From: Cryptomeria japonica
Taxonomy: Eukaryota; Streptophyta; Pinopsida; Cupressales; Cupressaceae
DNA length: 64,000 nt
Assembly (NCBI RefSeq): GCF_030272615.1
Contig: NC_081413.1
Span: 554,927,136-554,991,135, forward strand
Direction: 5' to 3'
Made by a program: the position numbers and the translations under genes. Positions 46,132 through 56,808 of this stretch are shown one piece after another. The notes below the pieces were generated by a model. It searched no databases, was not told where the DNA came from, and saw only the letters and a program-made list of their open reading frames with translations. Every line of letters starts with the position of its first letter. The first letter of the stretch is position 1.

Positions 46132-47307
46132 TCAGAGAGATGGACCCTCTGCCTTTGACCATACATGGTGCATCATTACCAAAACGAACCACACCACCAT
46201 CATACTCTTCCAGAGATAGAAACTTGCTCTGTCACCAGTCATATGGTGAGAACATCCACTGTCAATAATCCACTTATTGGAATTATCAAAGTGGGAGACA
46301 AGAGCCTTCTTGTCTAACATATCTTCTTTGACTGCAACAAACATAATATCTCCATTTTCTTCGTCTTCAGATTCTTGATCAGTGACACCTTCATCAACTG
46401 CTACAAAATAGTTTCTTTGGTTTCCTCCTTTGAAATTATTGAACCTTTCTAGTTTGCCCTTGTTATCACCATTAAGACAGTTTATAGCAATGTGTCCTAT
46501 CCGATTACAAGAAAAGCATTTCAAAGGGAGCTTACCTCTATATTTGCCGGTTCCCTTAGGAAGTCTTTTGGCAAGAAGAGCTTCAAATTCCATCAGGATC
46601 TCCTCATCATCCATTTCTCTACTCTGTCTTGGTTCACCACTGATGATTGCTTCTTTTCCTTTTCTAGATGGTGCAACAGATGCTCTAAAAGCTGATTCAG
46701 TCTTCTGAATACTGCCTTCAAAGCTATTTAGCTCATAGGCTGTCAAATTTTCAATGATGGAGTCTAGGGATACCTTAGTCTTGTCTATTGACCTCAACTC
46801 CTGAATAGAAGCAACCCTTATTGCATAGACTGGTAATAAGGATCTCAAGACTTTGCTAACAACAATAGAATCATCAATTTTGCCTCCTGCACTCTTGATA
46901 TTTCCAAAAATAGTTTTGATTCTTATTCTATATTGTTGAATGGCCTCACCTTCAACCATCCACATATCTTCAAACTTTCCCCTAAGGCTTTCTTCCTTAT
47001 CTTGTTTTACATGCTCATCCCTACCACATATATTCTCAAGAGTATCCCATACTTCTTTGGGATTTTCTTTATCCTGGACATCAATAAACTCAATGTCAGA
47101 CAAGCTGTTGATTAGGGCTTCCATGACTCGCCCATTTTACTAGATCTCTCTCTTTTGGTCATCGGTGAGAGTACCGGTAGGAATAACATAAGCATTCTCA
47201 ACATAGCTCTAGTGTTGAGCACCCATGCTTCTGATGTATATCTTCATTCTGTCCTTCCATATTTTGAAATTATCTCTATTGAACTTTGGACCTTCCCTCT
47301 TCATCAT
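46132..47307 (-). pseudogene. gag-pr: copia B Gag and protease start
   Basis: The start is the ATG pair at 47307/47304 (MMKREGPKFNRDNFKIWKDR), 58 bases after the primer site. Two stops (near 47210 and 47145) precede a 330-codon open run: UBN2-type gag, intact knuckle CFSCNRIGHIAINC and protease IIDSGCSHHMTGD. A frameshift near 46225 follows and the rest of the protease continues in another frame to 45930. Full-length counterpart of the clipped Gag of A. Confidence 0.92.
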
Positions 47308-47364
47308 TACAATAGGATCTTTCCCTCAAGTAGTTAAGCTTACAACACAAAGGACTAGGAGGAT

Positions 47365-47376
47365 GCTCTGATACCA
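47365..47376 (-). promoter_or_regulatory. primer binding site of B
   Basis: TGGTATCAGAGC on the minus strand, two bases from the LTR end; the standard plant initiator tRNA-Met complement. Confidence 0.92.
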
Positions 47377-47378
47377 AT

Positions 47379-48918
47379 TGATAACTCAATGATGAACAGT
47401 GAGTACCAAACCGGTATTGAGAGGGGGGGTGAATCAGTATATGTACAAAAACTTTTCCTGAACCGGTTTGACTACAAATAGTGAACTTGACTGGCAATCA
47501 CTAATACAGGTCATGAATCAGATTACTACCGGTTAAGCACAATGAGATTGTGAAAGATATAAACCAGAAACACTTATCTTACCACACAACCTACACTCTC
47601 ATTTCCACATTATTCTTGTGCATAAACAGGTAATCTATCATCAGAAATATAATAACTTGATAGATCAACATGATTTACCTCTAGACAGAAAACAACAAAG
47701 CATTACATGAAACATACATCGCATATGACACACATATTTTTTACATGGAAATCCAACTTGGAAAAACCACGGTGGGGATGAATACCCACAAGCTGTTCTT
47801 GAACTCTTTAGAAGTTTGCTCTGTTAGGAGCCTAGTCTGGTTAAAGACTGTTACAACAGGTTCTATCAGGAACCAATCCTATTAGGGATCACCCAGTTAA
47901 GGGATGGCTAGAATACCTGGTTAAGGGTTAAACCCTGTTAGAGGTTACCTTGTTAGAGGATTTTATGAACCCAATGGCTTTGAGTCACCCTGTTAAAGGA
48001 TTTACAACAAGCTAGTTAAAGCTACCTTGTTAAGGGATTTTCCAATTGTTGAAGTGGTTAGAGATCAACAGGTATTACAATTATTTGGTAGTAGCACTCA
48101 ATGCCAATGCAGATTCGCTTTAGTTCCTTCCTTTTGCATACACACTCTACAGGTATCAACCCTCTTATCTGGTCTGACAAGAATCACGTATCTTTGCACT
48201 TAGATACACACACAACATTTGCCAACAACTTCAACATGAAACACAACATCGACCTTATAGGAAACAGATAGGTTGGTAACACAAACCCTAAACCCTAAAC
48301 ATTTAGGTTGAGCAATTCAATCAGTTCAATCTTGACCATTGAACACTTTTCCTTTGAATACAACGGTCTTGAATAGATCTCAAGACATTCTCCATCATTC
48401 GTTCTTCACCACTTCATGGAGGTGATAACCCATCATGCATTCTCCACCATTTGTAGAGGCTTCACACATTCCCGAGGTATAGATAGGATCAATCTCCTTC
48501 ATGCAAGATCCTTCATGCGCATGAGGCTAACGTGGCAACATGATCTAATCTCTATTACACTGCTAGCTCATCACATAATGCCATCAGTTGAATAACACAG
48601 GCTCGAAACACTCCAACTGGAAACCCTGAGGTTGGGACTACCAACCGGTAGTCATACCATATTAAACCTTGATAGAAAACATTCCATATATTGGTTCACC
48701 TTTCAATATACTAGTTCTTTTGAACAAACATACCGGTTCACTGTTTCACATATACTGGTTCTCAACAACATACTGATTCACTTTGCTAGTTGCTAAACTT
48801 CAATAAACCGGTTTACTCTTCAGCATATTACCGGATATACCGGTTCACTCTTTTGGCATATTGACATCAATGACAACACAATATCATCATGTCAACATAC
48901 TCTGCACATATACCAACA
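47379..48918 (-). repeat. 5' LTR of B
   Basis: 1540 bp; matches 41455-42972 along its length. Telomere-like word at 48283-48300, poly-C block reversed at 47417-47434. Confidence 0.95.
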
Positions 48919-48923
48919 ATCTT

Positions 48924-49294
48924 GGATCAGCAGGAAGTAGTCTTATGTAGCTCAAAGCTCCACCAAGGCAGAATACATTGCAGCTTCTATGGCTACCCGA
49001 GAGGCAGTATGGCTTAGGAAGTTTCTTGTGGGGTTATTTGGAGAACCTATGAAACCCATTGTTATACATTGTGACAACTAGAGCTGCATAAAACTTTTAG
49101 TAAATCCAGTGTTTCATGACAGATCCAAACATATTGAGATTCCATACCACTATGTGTGAGATATGGTAGACAAGAATGCAATCCAATTAGAATATGTTTG
49201 TATAGGAGATCAAACTGTAGATATTCTAACCAAACCTCTTTCTAGAGTGAAGGTTGATCATTTCAGAAAAGGTTTAGGTATGATAGAAAGATAA
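48924..49294 (+). pseudogene. rh: copia C RNase H, second part
   Basis: Resumes the frame broken by B: SWISRK, a TAG, SYVAQSSTKAEYIAASMATREAVWL, HCDN (followed by TAG), FHDRSKHIEIPYHYV, IFT-like motif DILTKPLSRVK, stop at 49292-49294. Typical C-terminus of copia polyproteins. Confidence 0.9.
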
Positions 49295-49889
49295 TTTGCT
49301 TTGTAATCTGTATTTGCATATCTATAAGATTTTTAATGTGTAAATTTTTTTGTCATGATAGGACATCTTTGGATTTTATCTCCTGGGTTCATATCTAAGA
49401 GGTGAGTATCTCTCAAGACAATGAACACTTGTATGGAGACATTATAAGGTGATGATCTCTCAAGAAAATGAACACTTGTATGGAGACGTTATAAGGTGAC
49501 GATCTTATAATGTCCAAACTAGTTATCATGTTGGATCTGTGGTGTATCATGGATGAAGCCATGATTGTGTTATGGTAAAACATTTATATGAAGTGTTAGT
49601 GCACCTACCATAACTTGGATAAAGATGGGAATTAAATATTTTCTCATATGATTATCCTTAACTATTGCGTGCTTAGGCAATATTGATATCACATGCTAAG
49701 GTGATATCCTATCATCACAAGATTAATGTGATAGATTTTTGTATCACGTGGTTAGGTGATAGTTCATATTTTGTGATTAGGTGATATGATCTCCTAGAAA
49801 ATTAAAATTATGTAAAAGAATGATAACTATCATTTGAAATGTGATGCTTGATACACTACTATCATTTATCTTACCTAGCTAAGAGGGAG
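49295..49889 (+). other. 3' non-coding region of C
   Basis: Holds a 47-bp direct repeat (49401-49447 and 49448-49494, a few mismatches). Five or so copies of a short AGGTGATA word lie between 49690 and 49790, and the polypurine run TAAGAGGGAG at 49880-49889 sits before the LTR. No coding seen. Confidence 0.75.
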
Positions 49890-50598
49890 TGTTAATGCAT
49901 AATAGCTTCGATAAGATAAATGATTGAATGAGATATAAAATCAAGTCTCTCATTCAATCATTTATCATATCGATTATTAAAATGAATAAACTCAAGCATT
50001 CATTTGATAAACATTCTTTATTTATGATGATTAACTATTCATTATCATAGAATCCCGATTTGATAATCTATTCGTATTCACCGATTGACAAATCGAGTTA
50101 ACCATTGCAAATATGATTTAATGATTATCGGTTAGACCATTGATTAGTATTGATGTTAGTTTATGTTTGCACTGATTAAATATTGGGTGGTATATTAAAC
50201 TCACACCGATTGATATTGGGTGTTAAGGATAGTATTCGAAGTATTAAATATAATCATACATCGTTTGGCATACACCGATAGTTATCAGGTGTTGAGCATA
50301 CACCGATTGGTTAATAAATGCCATACACCATTATAGCAAGGGGGCATGATCAAGTGATGTCTTGATCGGCCATATCCAAAAGACATGGCCAGTCAAGGCA
50401 TCTCTTGACCGTACCCAACCCACTATATATGTCAAATGGTATAAGTGAGAATGGACATTGAAATTGATAAATGCTCCTTTCACCTGCCACATAAAAGAAG
50501 ATAATCAAATTCATATGATAATTCAGTAATAGATAAAGAAAGATAATACTAAGTAGAATATAACTTTCATATTGAATGTAAATTGAACATCATTTACA
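49890..50598 (+). repeat. 3' LTR of C
   Basis: TGTTAATGCATAATAGC to CATTTACA, 709 bp; the hairpin is kept with one mismatch (49915-49966). Confidence 0.9.
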
Positions 50599-51431
50599 AC
50601 CAGGATGTCATATGCAAAGTCCTTGTGACCAATACTGGGTATTTCCTTAACAAAGTACAACATCAAACATACCAATAGATTTCCAAAACAGAATGTGCCT
50701 TTCTTGTCTCCTTTAATATTTTTCAATTTATCAATAAGGTCATCTTTCAACCATTCACAAACATCAATCATTGCATTGTTGTTTACCATCTCATAAGCAC
50801 TATGTATACAGAGACTAGAAACAAAATTTAGCCTATTTGCATGAGTTGTCTTGTATCCTAGCACCATACTTACAAATCTCCCATTTGCATTCTTAATATC
50901 ATTTACTCTTAGTGATCTACTATCGGATGTTGCTCTAGTTAATCTTATCACCATTTTGTTGGGAATCTTCTTTGTCTTATCAGGTCCACTACCGGATGAG
51001 GTAAACCTGTAACTGCCCTAATTGCTTCTTTGGTAATTTTGCAAATTGATTCCAGTCATATGAACTCTCCATGAACTCTACTTAACACAAGTTTGATGAC
51101 CTCCTTAGGGAATATAGGAATATTCAAAATATCAACAAAACCTAAGGTTTCCACAATCTTATGATCCGGTTTAATAACTCCTTTCTCATCAGTTACAACC
51201 TCGTCATACATTTTCTTCAAGTCCTTAGAACCTAGATCATCTATATTGCAATGTATGTAAATCCTAGGGTCTTCATAAAATGCTACACCTTTAGGAATTT
51301 TTGAAAAATGCCCCAACAGAGTCATCTTATTTAGCAATTTTGGGAATTATCTTAAACACGGGCCTAGATCTCTTAATGTTCTTGACAATGGTAGGGTTTG
51401 CAATAAACTCGGGAACAAAATAAGAAGCCAT
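50599..51431 (-). pseudogene. H ORF2, N-terminal domain
   Basis: Start ATG at 51431 (MASYFVPEFIANPTIVK), matching the MASSSKP start in E3. Basic KRSRPVFKIIPK and, after a frameshift, FSKIPKGVAFYEDPRIYIHCNIDDLG follow. VLSRVHGEF lies near 51070, ICKITKEAIRAV after one stop, then from 50954 the block RSLRVNDIKNANGRFVSMVLGYKT. NRLNFVSSLCIHSAYEMV, KGTFCFGNLLVCLMLYFVKEI and AYDILV run up to the C insertion. E has near-equivalent blocks (NRLNSVSSSCILAACRMM; KGTFRYGNLLVCLMLYFL), so H and E are closer to each other than to E3. Confidence 0.75.
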
Positions 51432-51728
51432 TGAAAAATACCTTTTACTACCTTGAATGCCTTCTCTCAGTTTTCACACTCTCTGATAATTTGAATGTTT
51501 GGTGAGTCAAAAATGAGGGAAATTCAATGATTTATAATGACATATCTTCCACCAACCACATTAAATGCTCACCGGTTAAGTGAAAACCTAACACATCTAC
51601 CAATAAAGAAGAAATATATCTTCTCACCATTAATCGAGGGTAATCTGCATGATTTTCAACTTGCTACAATACCCCCAATGGGTTACTTCTCAGTTGGATG
51701 AAGAACATCCCATCAGTGGAGAATTACT

Positions 51729-52803
51729 CTATTCTATCGGTGCAGAGATAGTTTCATCAGTTCTTTGATCTCTTTTCTTAATCCATTGTTTTGAAAATTC
51801 TTGCTTTATTTCATCTACCTTTTCTTTGCCTTTCAAACTAGATCCTTTATTGTTAGCCGGTGAAGTCTTTCTTCTACAAAACTTTGCAATATGTCCAATC
51901 TTGTTACAAGCATAACAAGTTACATTATTCTTATGAATAACCTTTCCATATCCTATGCCGGTTTGTGTTTTGCATTCATTAGACCAGTGCCCAAATCTTC
52001 CACAAACATAGCATTTCACATTCATTCTGTAATTTTCTGAATTATGACCAATTTTGTTGCATTTGGAACATTGACCAGTGGGTGCATTAATATTCTGATT
52101 ATTTCTCAGTCTATATTGATTTTCTCTATGACCATAATTGTTATAGTTAAATAATTTCCCATTAAACTTATAAGCATTAAGTTGTCTTACCGATTTACTA
52201 TGATCATGATTATTTGCAGTACCAAAACTTTCTCCAATCTCAAATCCAAGTCCATTAGTATCTCCATTAGGCTTTTGACTCTTCAACATGTCATCAAGCT
52301 CTTCTGAACTTTTCTTGAATTTGTCTTTGTGTTTGTTTGCAGTAGCCAACTCATTTTTCAGAATTCCCATTTGTCTGATAAGCTTAGTTTTATCATGTTG
52401 CATGTGAATCAGATCTGTCTTCAACATATCATTTTCATGACTAAGTCTCAGATTTTCATTTCCAGCATCATTAAGTCTCCTAGTCAAGTCTTTTTCATTC
52501 TTCTTTCTGTCTTCAATATCTTTACATAACCTCATAGTCATATCTTGCATTTCATTCTTCATATTATTGTTTTCTTGTCTCAACTTGTTTGCAAGATCTC
52601 TAAGAGTTTCTTTTTCATCATCATCTTTCTACATCTTCTCATGAAGTTCTTTTCTTTTATTTTGTGCTATAGCAAAATTTCTCCTAAAGTCCTTTAATGA
52701 TTTCCTGTGCAGTCCTTAGATCATCTTCAAGTTTGATATTCTTCAATTTCTCTGCATCAAAATCTTCAAGAGCTCCTTCCAATTGTTTTCTTAAGTTCTC
52801 CAT
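51729..52803 (-). pseudogene. gag: H Gag-like protein: coiled coil plus three zinc knuckles
   Basis: ATG at 52803 (MENLRKQLEGALEDFDAEKL), about 60 bases after the primer site. Broken near 52680 by a frameshift and a stop at about 52630, then open 52583-51729 (284 codons). A long coiled coil (KNEKDLTRRLNDAGNENLRL, DKTKLIRQMGILKNELA) is followed by an Asn-rich stretch and three knuckles. The first is CSKCNKIGHNSENY (last Cys lost); the second CYVCGRFGHWSNEC and third CYACNKIGHIAKFC are intact. The basic tail is KGKEKVDEIKQEF. Same architecture as E3 Gag. No protease follows, and ORF2 starts about 300 bases downstream. Confidence 0.85.
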
Positions 52804-52860
52804 TTGTACCGGTGTCAGAATCTTCCTCAAGTTGTTAGACTTTTTCAAATAGAGGACCAA

Positions 52861-52872
52861 GTTCTGATACCA
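52861..52872 (-). promoter_or_regulatory. primer binding site of H
   Basis: TGGTATCAGAAC on the minus strand, two bases inside the 5' LTR; one base from the canonical Met site. Confidence 0.85.
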
Positions 52873-52874
52873 AT

Positions 52875-53691
52875 TGTTAGAATCAATGATAGTCCCAAAG
52901 ACATTAAGAGGGGGGGGGGGGGGTGAATCAGTGTCTAATTGGTTTGATAGATATTTATACTTATTTAAAACTTTGCATCCCAAAACAGTGTATCGGTAAA
53001 TAAGAATTAATGCAACAAATAAGAATAATAGAGACAACATAGAGAACACACCATAACACAAGATATTTAACGAGGAAACCCAATGTGGGAAAAACCTCAA
53101 TGGGATTTGTGACCCACAATATTCACTCACTGGCCAATGAATAAATATTACATGAGGTGCCTGCACATGCAGGAAGGCTAGCAGCCTAGAGCTCACTGCT
53201 CAACTACAAAATAGAAGTCTCACTGACTTACAAAATGGATAATTAAATCCCATACAATGTACTGCTCAAATCAGCATCAACTATGCCAGGTTCGGTACTG
53301 GTTTAAGCTCAGTCTATAACCAAAACCTTGCTATCCTTATACAAAATTCTTCTATCAATTTTGCATCATATCATTCCTCTTCCATCACACACATCACTTA
53401 CCAAAATGACCTACAAGACTTCATACATATATGAGTCTTTTACAATATACCAAGTTAGCTTACAAAGAGATAATTATGTTACAATAGAAGATATTTCTAT
53501 GTTGGCTTGAGTGCCGGTATACTGTTGCCGATGTAATCGAGTGCCGGTGTAAGTGTCTGCCGGTGCCAGTGCTTGCCAATGTATGTAGAAATATTAACAT
53601 CGGTGAATGCCAGTTGGTTGCCTATCATTTTGCCATCAATGACAATACAACCATTCATAAACCATTCTCATAAGAGTGTAGAATACCAACA
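52875..53691 (-). repeat. 5' LTR of H
   Basis: 817 bp. Plus-strand left end TGTTAGAATCAATGATAG, right end AATACCAACA. The poly-G tract is lengthened to about 13 G (52910-52922) relative to the other copy. Confidence 0.9.
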
Positions 53692-55554
53692 ATAGTATCC
53701 TCAACCTATACATTAGTATGCAAAGGACAGGTGTCCTCAATGTTACTATCTTGTATAATGTTTTGTGCATTAACCGATGTCTCTATATTTGTCTATGCAT
53801 TTGGCTCAATTTCTACTATCTTGATATTCTTCAAAACTGAGGGTGGTGTACTCATGATTCCTTTACCTTTCCCTTCAACCAGTGTATCTACAATGTTAGT
53901 CTTTATCTCCGGTGAAGTGAAGAATCCTCTATGCTCTCCCAAAATTTTTATCCAATCCTTCTGTGTTTCCTTTATTATCTCATTCATCCTTCCTAACATC
54001 AGGCTAGTTATTCTATGTTTGTTGTTGAATACTTTCCTATATGTAGCCTCAATTGTCTTATCCATCTCATTTGGAGTTATAGTAACACATATAGCTAAGA
54101 GTTCTTGTATCTTAATGTGTTTGTCTTCTTGCATTTCAGATAACCTTTTAGCATCTAATATGTTGTATAGCTGTGTCAGTATTTGATTTTATATTTCAAT
54201 TAATGATTTCTTATAGATGTCTAAATATAGAAGAATTTCTTTCTCTACCTCTCTGTGTTCATTAACTATAAATCTCTCATAATAAGACTTAACATTATTT
54301 AGCATCCCATCCTTAGTTATTTCATCTACAATTTCAATAAAAAGTCTTAGGCAGAATAATTGTTACATTACCAGTCTCTAGTTCAGTGTCACTCTCCTTC
54401 CTCCTTTTGACAATACCAGATGTAGTTGATGGTGTAGCCTTAGGTTCCTACTTCTGTGTCGGTACTTTGATGGTGACTTTCCTAATTGGTTGCCTCTTTG
54501 GTTCCACTTTAGACTCTTTCGGTTTCTTCCTTACAACCCTTTTGAAAGCTAAAGATGTTTCATCATCAGTCTCATAATCTGCAACCTTAGGTTCAACGTG
54601 AACTACCATATCCTTCCTCTTTCTCCCTTTCTCCAGGACAACATCAATGAGTGCCTTAATATCCTTAGAAACCTTTTGTACAAACTTTCTTGCCTTACCT
54701 TCTTGTTTTTCCCTCTTCTTCCATTTGAACTTAGTTTCAACCTCAAAAGTCTTTTTTTGTGCTATTCCACAAGGTTTTTCTGCTTCATCTATTTATGCAT
54801 CTATCAGAATTTTTGCATAAGCATCAATGATTAATACATCCACCTCACATCCTATTTCCTCTATCCAAATCTTTCAGGACTTAATTGCCTCCATAAGAGT
54901 CACATCCTTCTTAACCATGAAACAAATGTCAGTAGAGTATTTCTCTACAATTTTCTTAGGTATTCTTATTCTAGACCTCATAGATTTTTGAAAAGCCTTG
55001 AAGTAACCCCATACCTTGTCATCTCTAAGACTTCCCAATGTAGTAATTGATTGCTTAAGATATCTTCCTATTAGGATGTCAAAAGCCCATTGCTTCCTTC
55101 CAGAACCGAGGGTATCATTTAGAAAGTATAACATTAAGCACACTAACAGATTTCCATATCGAAAGGTGCCCTTCTTCAAACCTTTAATATTTCCTAAATT
55201 GATCAATAACTCCTCAAGCATCCAATCACAAAGATCTAACTTGATATTTTCTCTCATCATTCTACAAGCAGCCAAAATACATGAACTGGAAACTGAATTC
55301 AATCGGTTAGACTGAGCTACCTTGTAACCTATGATCATGCTGCCAAGTTTGATGTCGGTGTCGCTGATAGTGTTCACTTTCATTGATCTATTGTCTAATG
55401 TAGCACCTATGATTTTACTTACTAAGTCATTTGATACTTTCTGACTTGGATGTTTCCATGTTGATGGTAAACAAGCAATTGCCCGAATGGATTCCTTAGT
55501 GATTTTGTAGGGTTGGTCCAGCCATATGAATTCCCCATGTACTCTGCTTCGTAT
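53692..55554 (-). pseudogene. E ORF2, N-terminal and middle part
   Basis: Open 55554-54874 apart from its cut left end: IRSRVHGEFIWLDQPYKITKESIRAIACLPST, VNTISDTDIKLGSMIIGYKV, NRLNSVSSSCILAACRMM, DLCDWMLEELLINLGNIKG, KGTFRYGNLLVCLMLYFL, RIRIPKKIVEKYSTDICFMV. After a stop there is a Lys-rich part (VVRKKPKESKVEPKRQPIRK near 54530), then helical remnants (54134-53793, EMDKTIEATYRKVFNNKHR) to the H insertion at 53692. The N-terminus was removed by insertion of F at 55555. This is the best preserved copy of the conserved block. Function unknown. Confidence 0.75.
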
Positions 55555-56744
55555 TGTAAGGAAAGCAAGTGCAGAAATTCGCTTCCCTAATGTCAATTTG
55601 TAGGGGAAAACAAATTGTAAGGAAAGCAAGTGTGGAAATTCGCTTCCCTAGTATTTACAAATTTTGCAACTTTTATAGAATACGGCACAAGCATGAGCAT
55701 ACACAAATAAACTACATAGAGAGAGAACACACATAATTAATGTGGGAAAAGCCTTTCAGGAGAAAAACCCACCACCAATAGATAATGACTTTATTAACAG
55801 TATGTCAAAAGATACAATAAAGTCCAGTCTGTAGACTTCCTTCACTCTGTCATACAAACGTTCTAGATTGAAACATACAATCCTTGGCTTAGACTAATCT
55901 ACAGATCACTCAGTAGCTATTCTAGTTCATAACATTACATTCAGCTTCAAATACCAGACGGGTCGACCGTTAAATCTACCCAAGACGGTTGGGAAGTCAA
56001 ATTGTCTTTGTCGGTCTACAATCATGGAAAACCAATTATCCCACATGCATGAAGGAGTCAGATCGGTTCACATTTATATACACCTACAGTCTCATCCTTA
56101 GTGTTTGAGTGTTCACCTTTTTTGGATATCAGTTCAATCTCACATCCGTAGTCGGTCTTCGCTCCATTGGTCATCGATATAGCTTTCAACCGTTAGAGTC
56201 GATCGCCCGATGATACCCGATCACCGAAGGTGACTCCAGCAGGTCATCAATATAACATTCAATCGGTAGAGCCGATTGCTCAATGATACTCGATCGCCGA
56301 GGTGACTTCATCGGGTCATCGACATAGCGTTCAACCAATAGAGCGGATTGCTTGATGATACCCAATAAGCGAATAACTCCTAGACAAAATAGAGTAGACT
56401 CATCGGGACTTCGACGTAGCCCTCATCATGTCGACCCGATTCCCGATATCAACCCAAAGTACCTAAGTTAGGTTCATCGGGTATCGACATAACTTTCGAT
56501 AGGAAAACCTGATAGCTGATGACAATCCAGACTGCCTCAGATAGCTCCATCAGGTCATCAACACAACTTTGATGCAGTCTTCTTGAAAGGCAAAGTTATC
56601 CTGTTAGAAAGGAAGACACTATTGTAAGTCATACCGATCAGAAGGTGTTCAACAAATAAGAAAGTAACACTCTGCTGTTCCATCAGTGTAGGCTACCTCG
56701 ATCAACCCATATATATCAAGTGAATTAGAGGCACATTTCCAACA
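55555..56744 (-). repeat. left (3') LTR of F1
   Basis: 1190 bp. The outermost 61 bases (55555-55615) are followed by a second start TGTAAGGAAAGCAAG at 55616. Next to it about 30 bases are missing relative to the middle LTR, so the end of this LTR is locally rearranged. Many short CATCGG/GATGATACC words in the middle. Ends CCAACA at the PPT side. Confidence 0.85.
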
Positions 56745-56808
56745 AACTCCCACTTGACGAGGAATTCACTGGACCGATTACCATTTCAGACGTTATCGAG
56801 GAACATGG

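Larger units (their letters stand above)
41455..48918 (-). mobile_element. Ty1/copia element B, nested in C
   Basis: 7464 bp. LTRs 47379-48918 (5') and 41455-42972 (3'); exact target duplication ATCTT at 41450-41454 and 48919-48923. Same family as A. It is inserted in the RNase H of C, whose reading frame resumes on the far side. The innermost and therefore the youngest of the G/C/B/H nest by position. Confidence 0.97.
37110..50598 (+). mobile_element. Ty1/copia element C, interrupted by B
   Basis: LTRs of equal length, 37110-37818 and 49890-50598 (709 bp each). A primer site abuts the 5' LTR, polyprotein 37911-49294, polypurine run TAAGAGGGAG before the 3' LTR. Flanks are ACTAT (37105-37109) and ACCAG (50599-50603), matching at three of five bases. 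ORF2 of H runs in frame across the site, which supports a true insertion with a mutated duplication. Host: H. Guest: B. Confidence 0.92.
20741..53691 (-). mobile_element. pol-less LTR retrotransposon H, carrying nested G and C
   Basis: LTRs 52875-53691 (5') and 20741-21551 (3'), with a perfect 5-bp target duplication ATAGT at 20736-20740 and 53692-53696. Removing G (22794-35609) and C (37110-50598) leaves about 6.6 kb. On the minus strand the order is 5' LTR, primer site, Gag, ORF2, polypurine tract, 3' LTR. No pol domains belong to H itself. It sits inside ORF2 of E, a related element. Confidence 0.9.

Noticed and set aside
37105-50603. Doubt whether C is a true insertion, because the flanking pentamers ACTAT and ACCAG differ
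   Set aside because: The codons of ORF2 of H rejoin in frame and match the uninterrupted copy in E, and the two LTRs have equal length. A mutated duplication is the simplest reading.
52684-53196. Minus frame of 170 codons spanning the H 5' LTR and gag start
   Set aside because: The upstream two thirds are LTR and primer site; only the last part (from 52803) is Gag.
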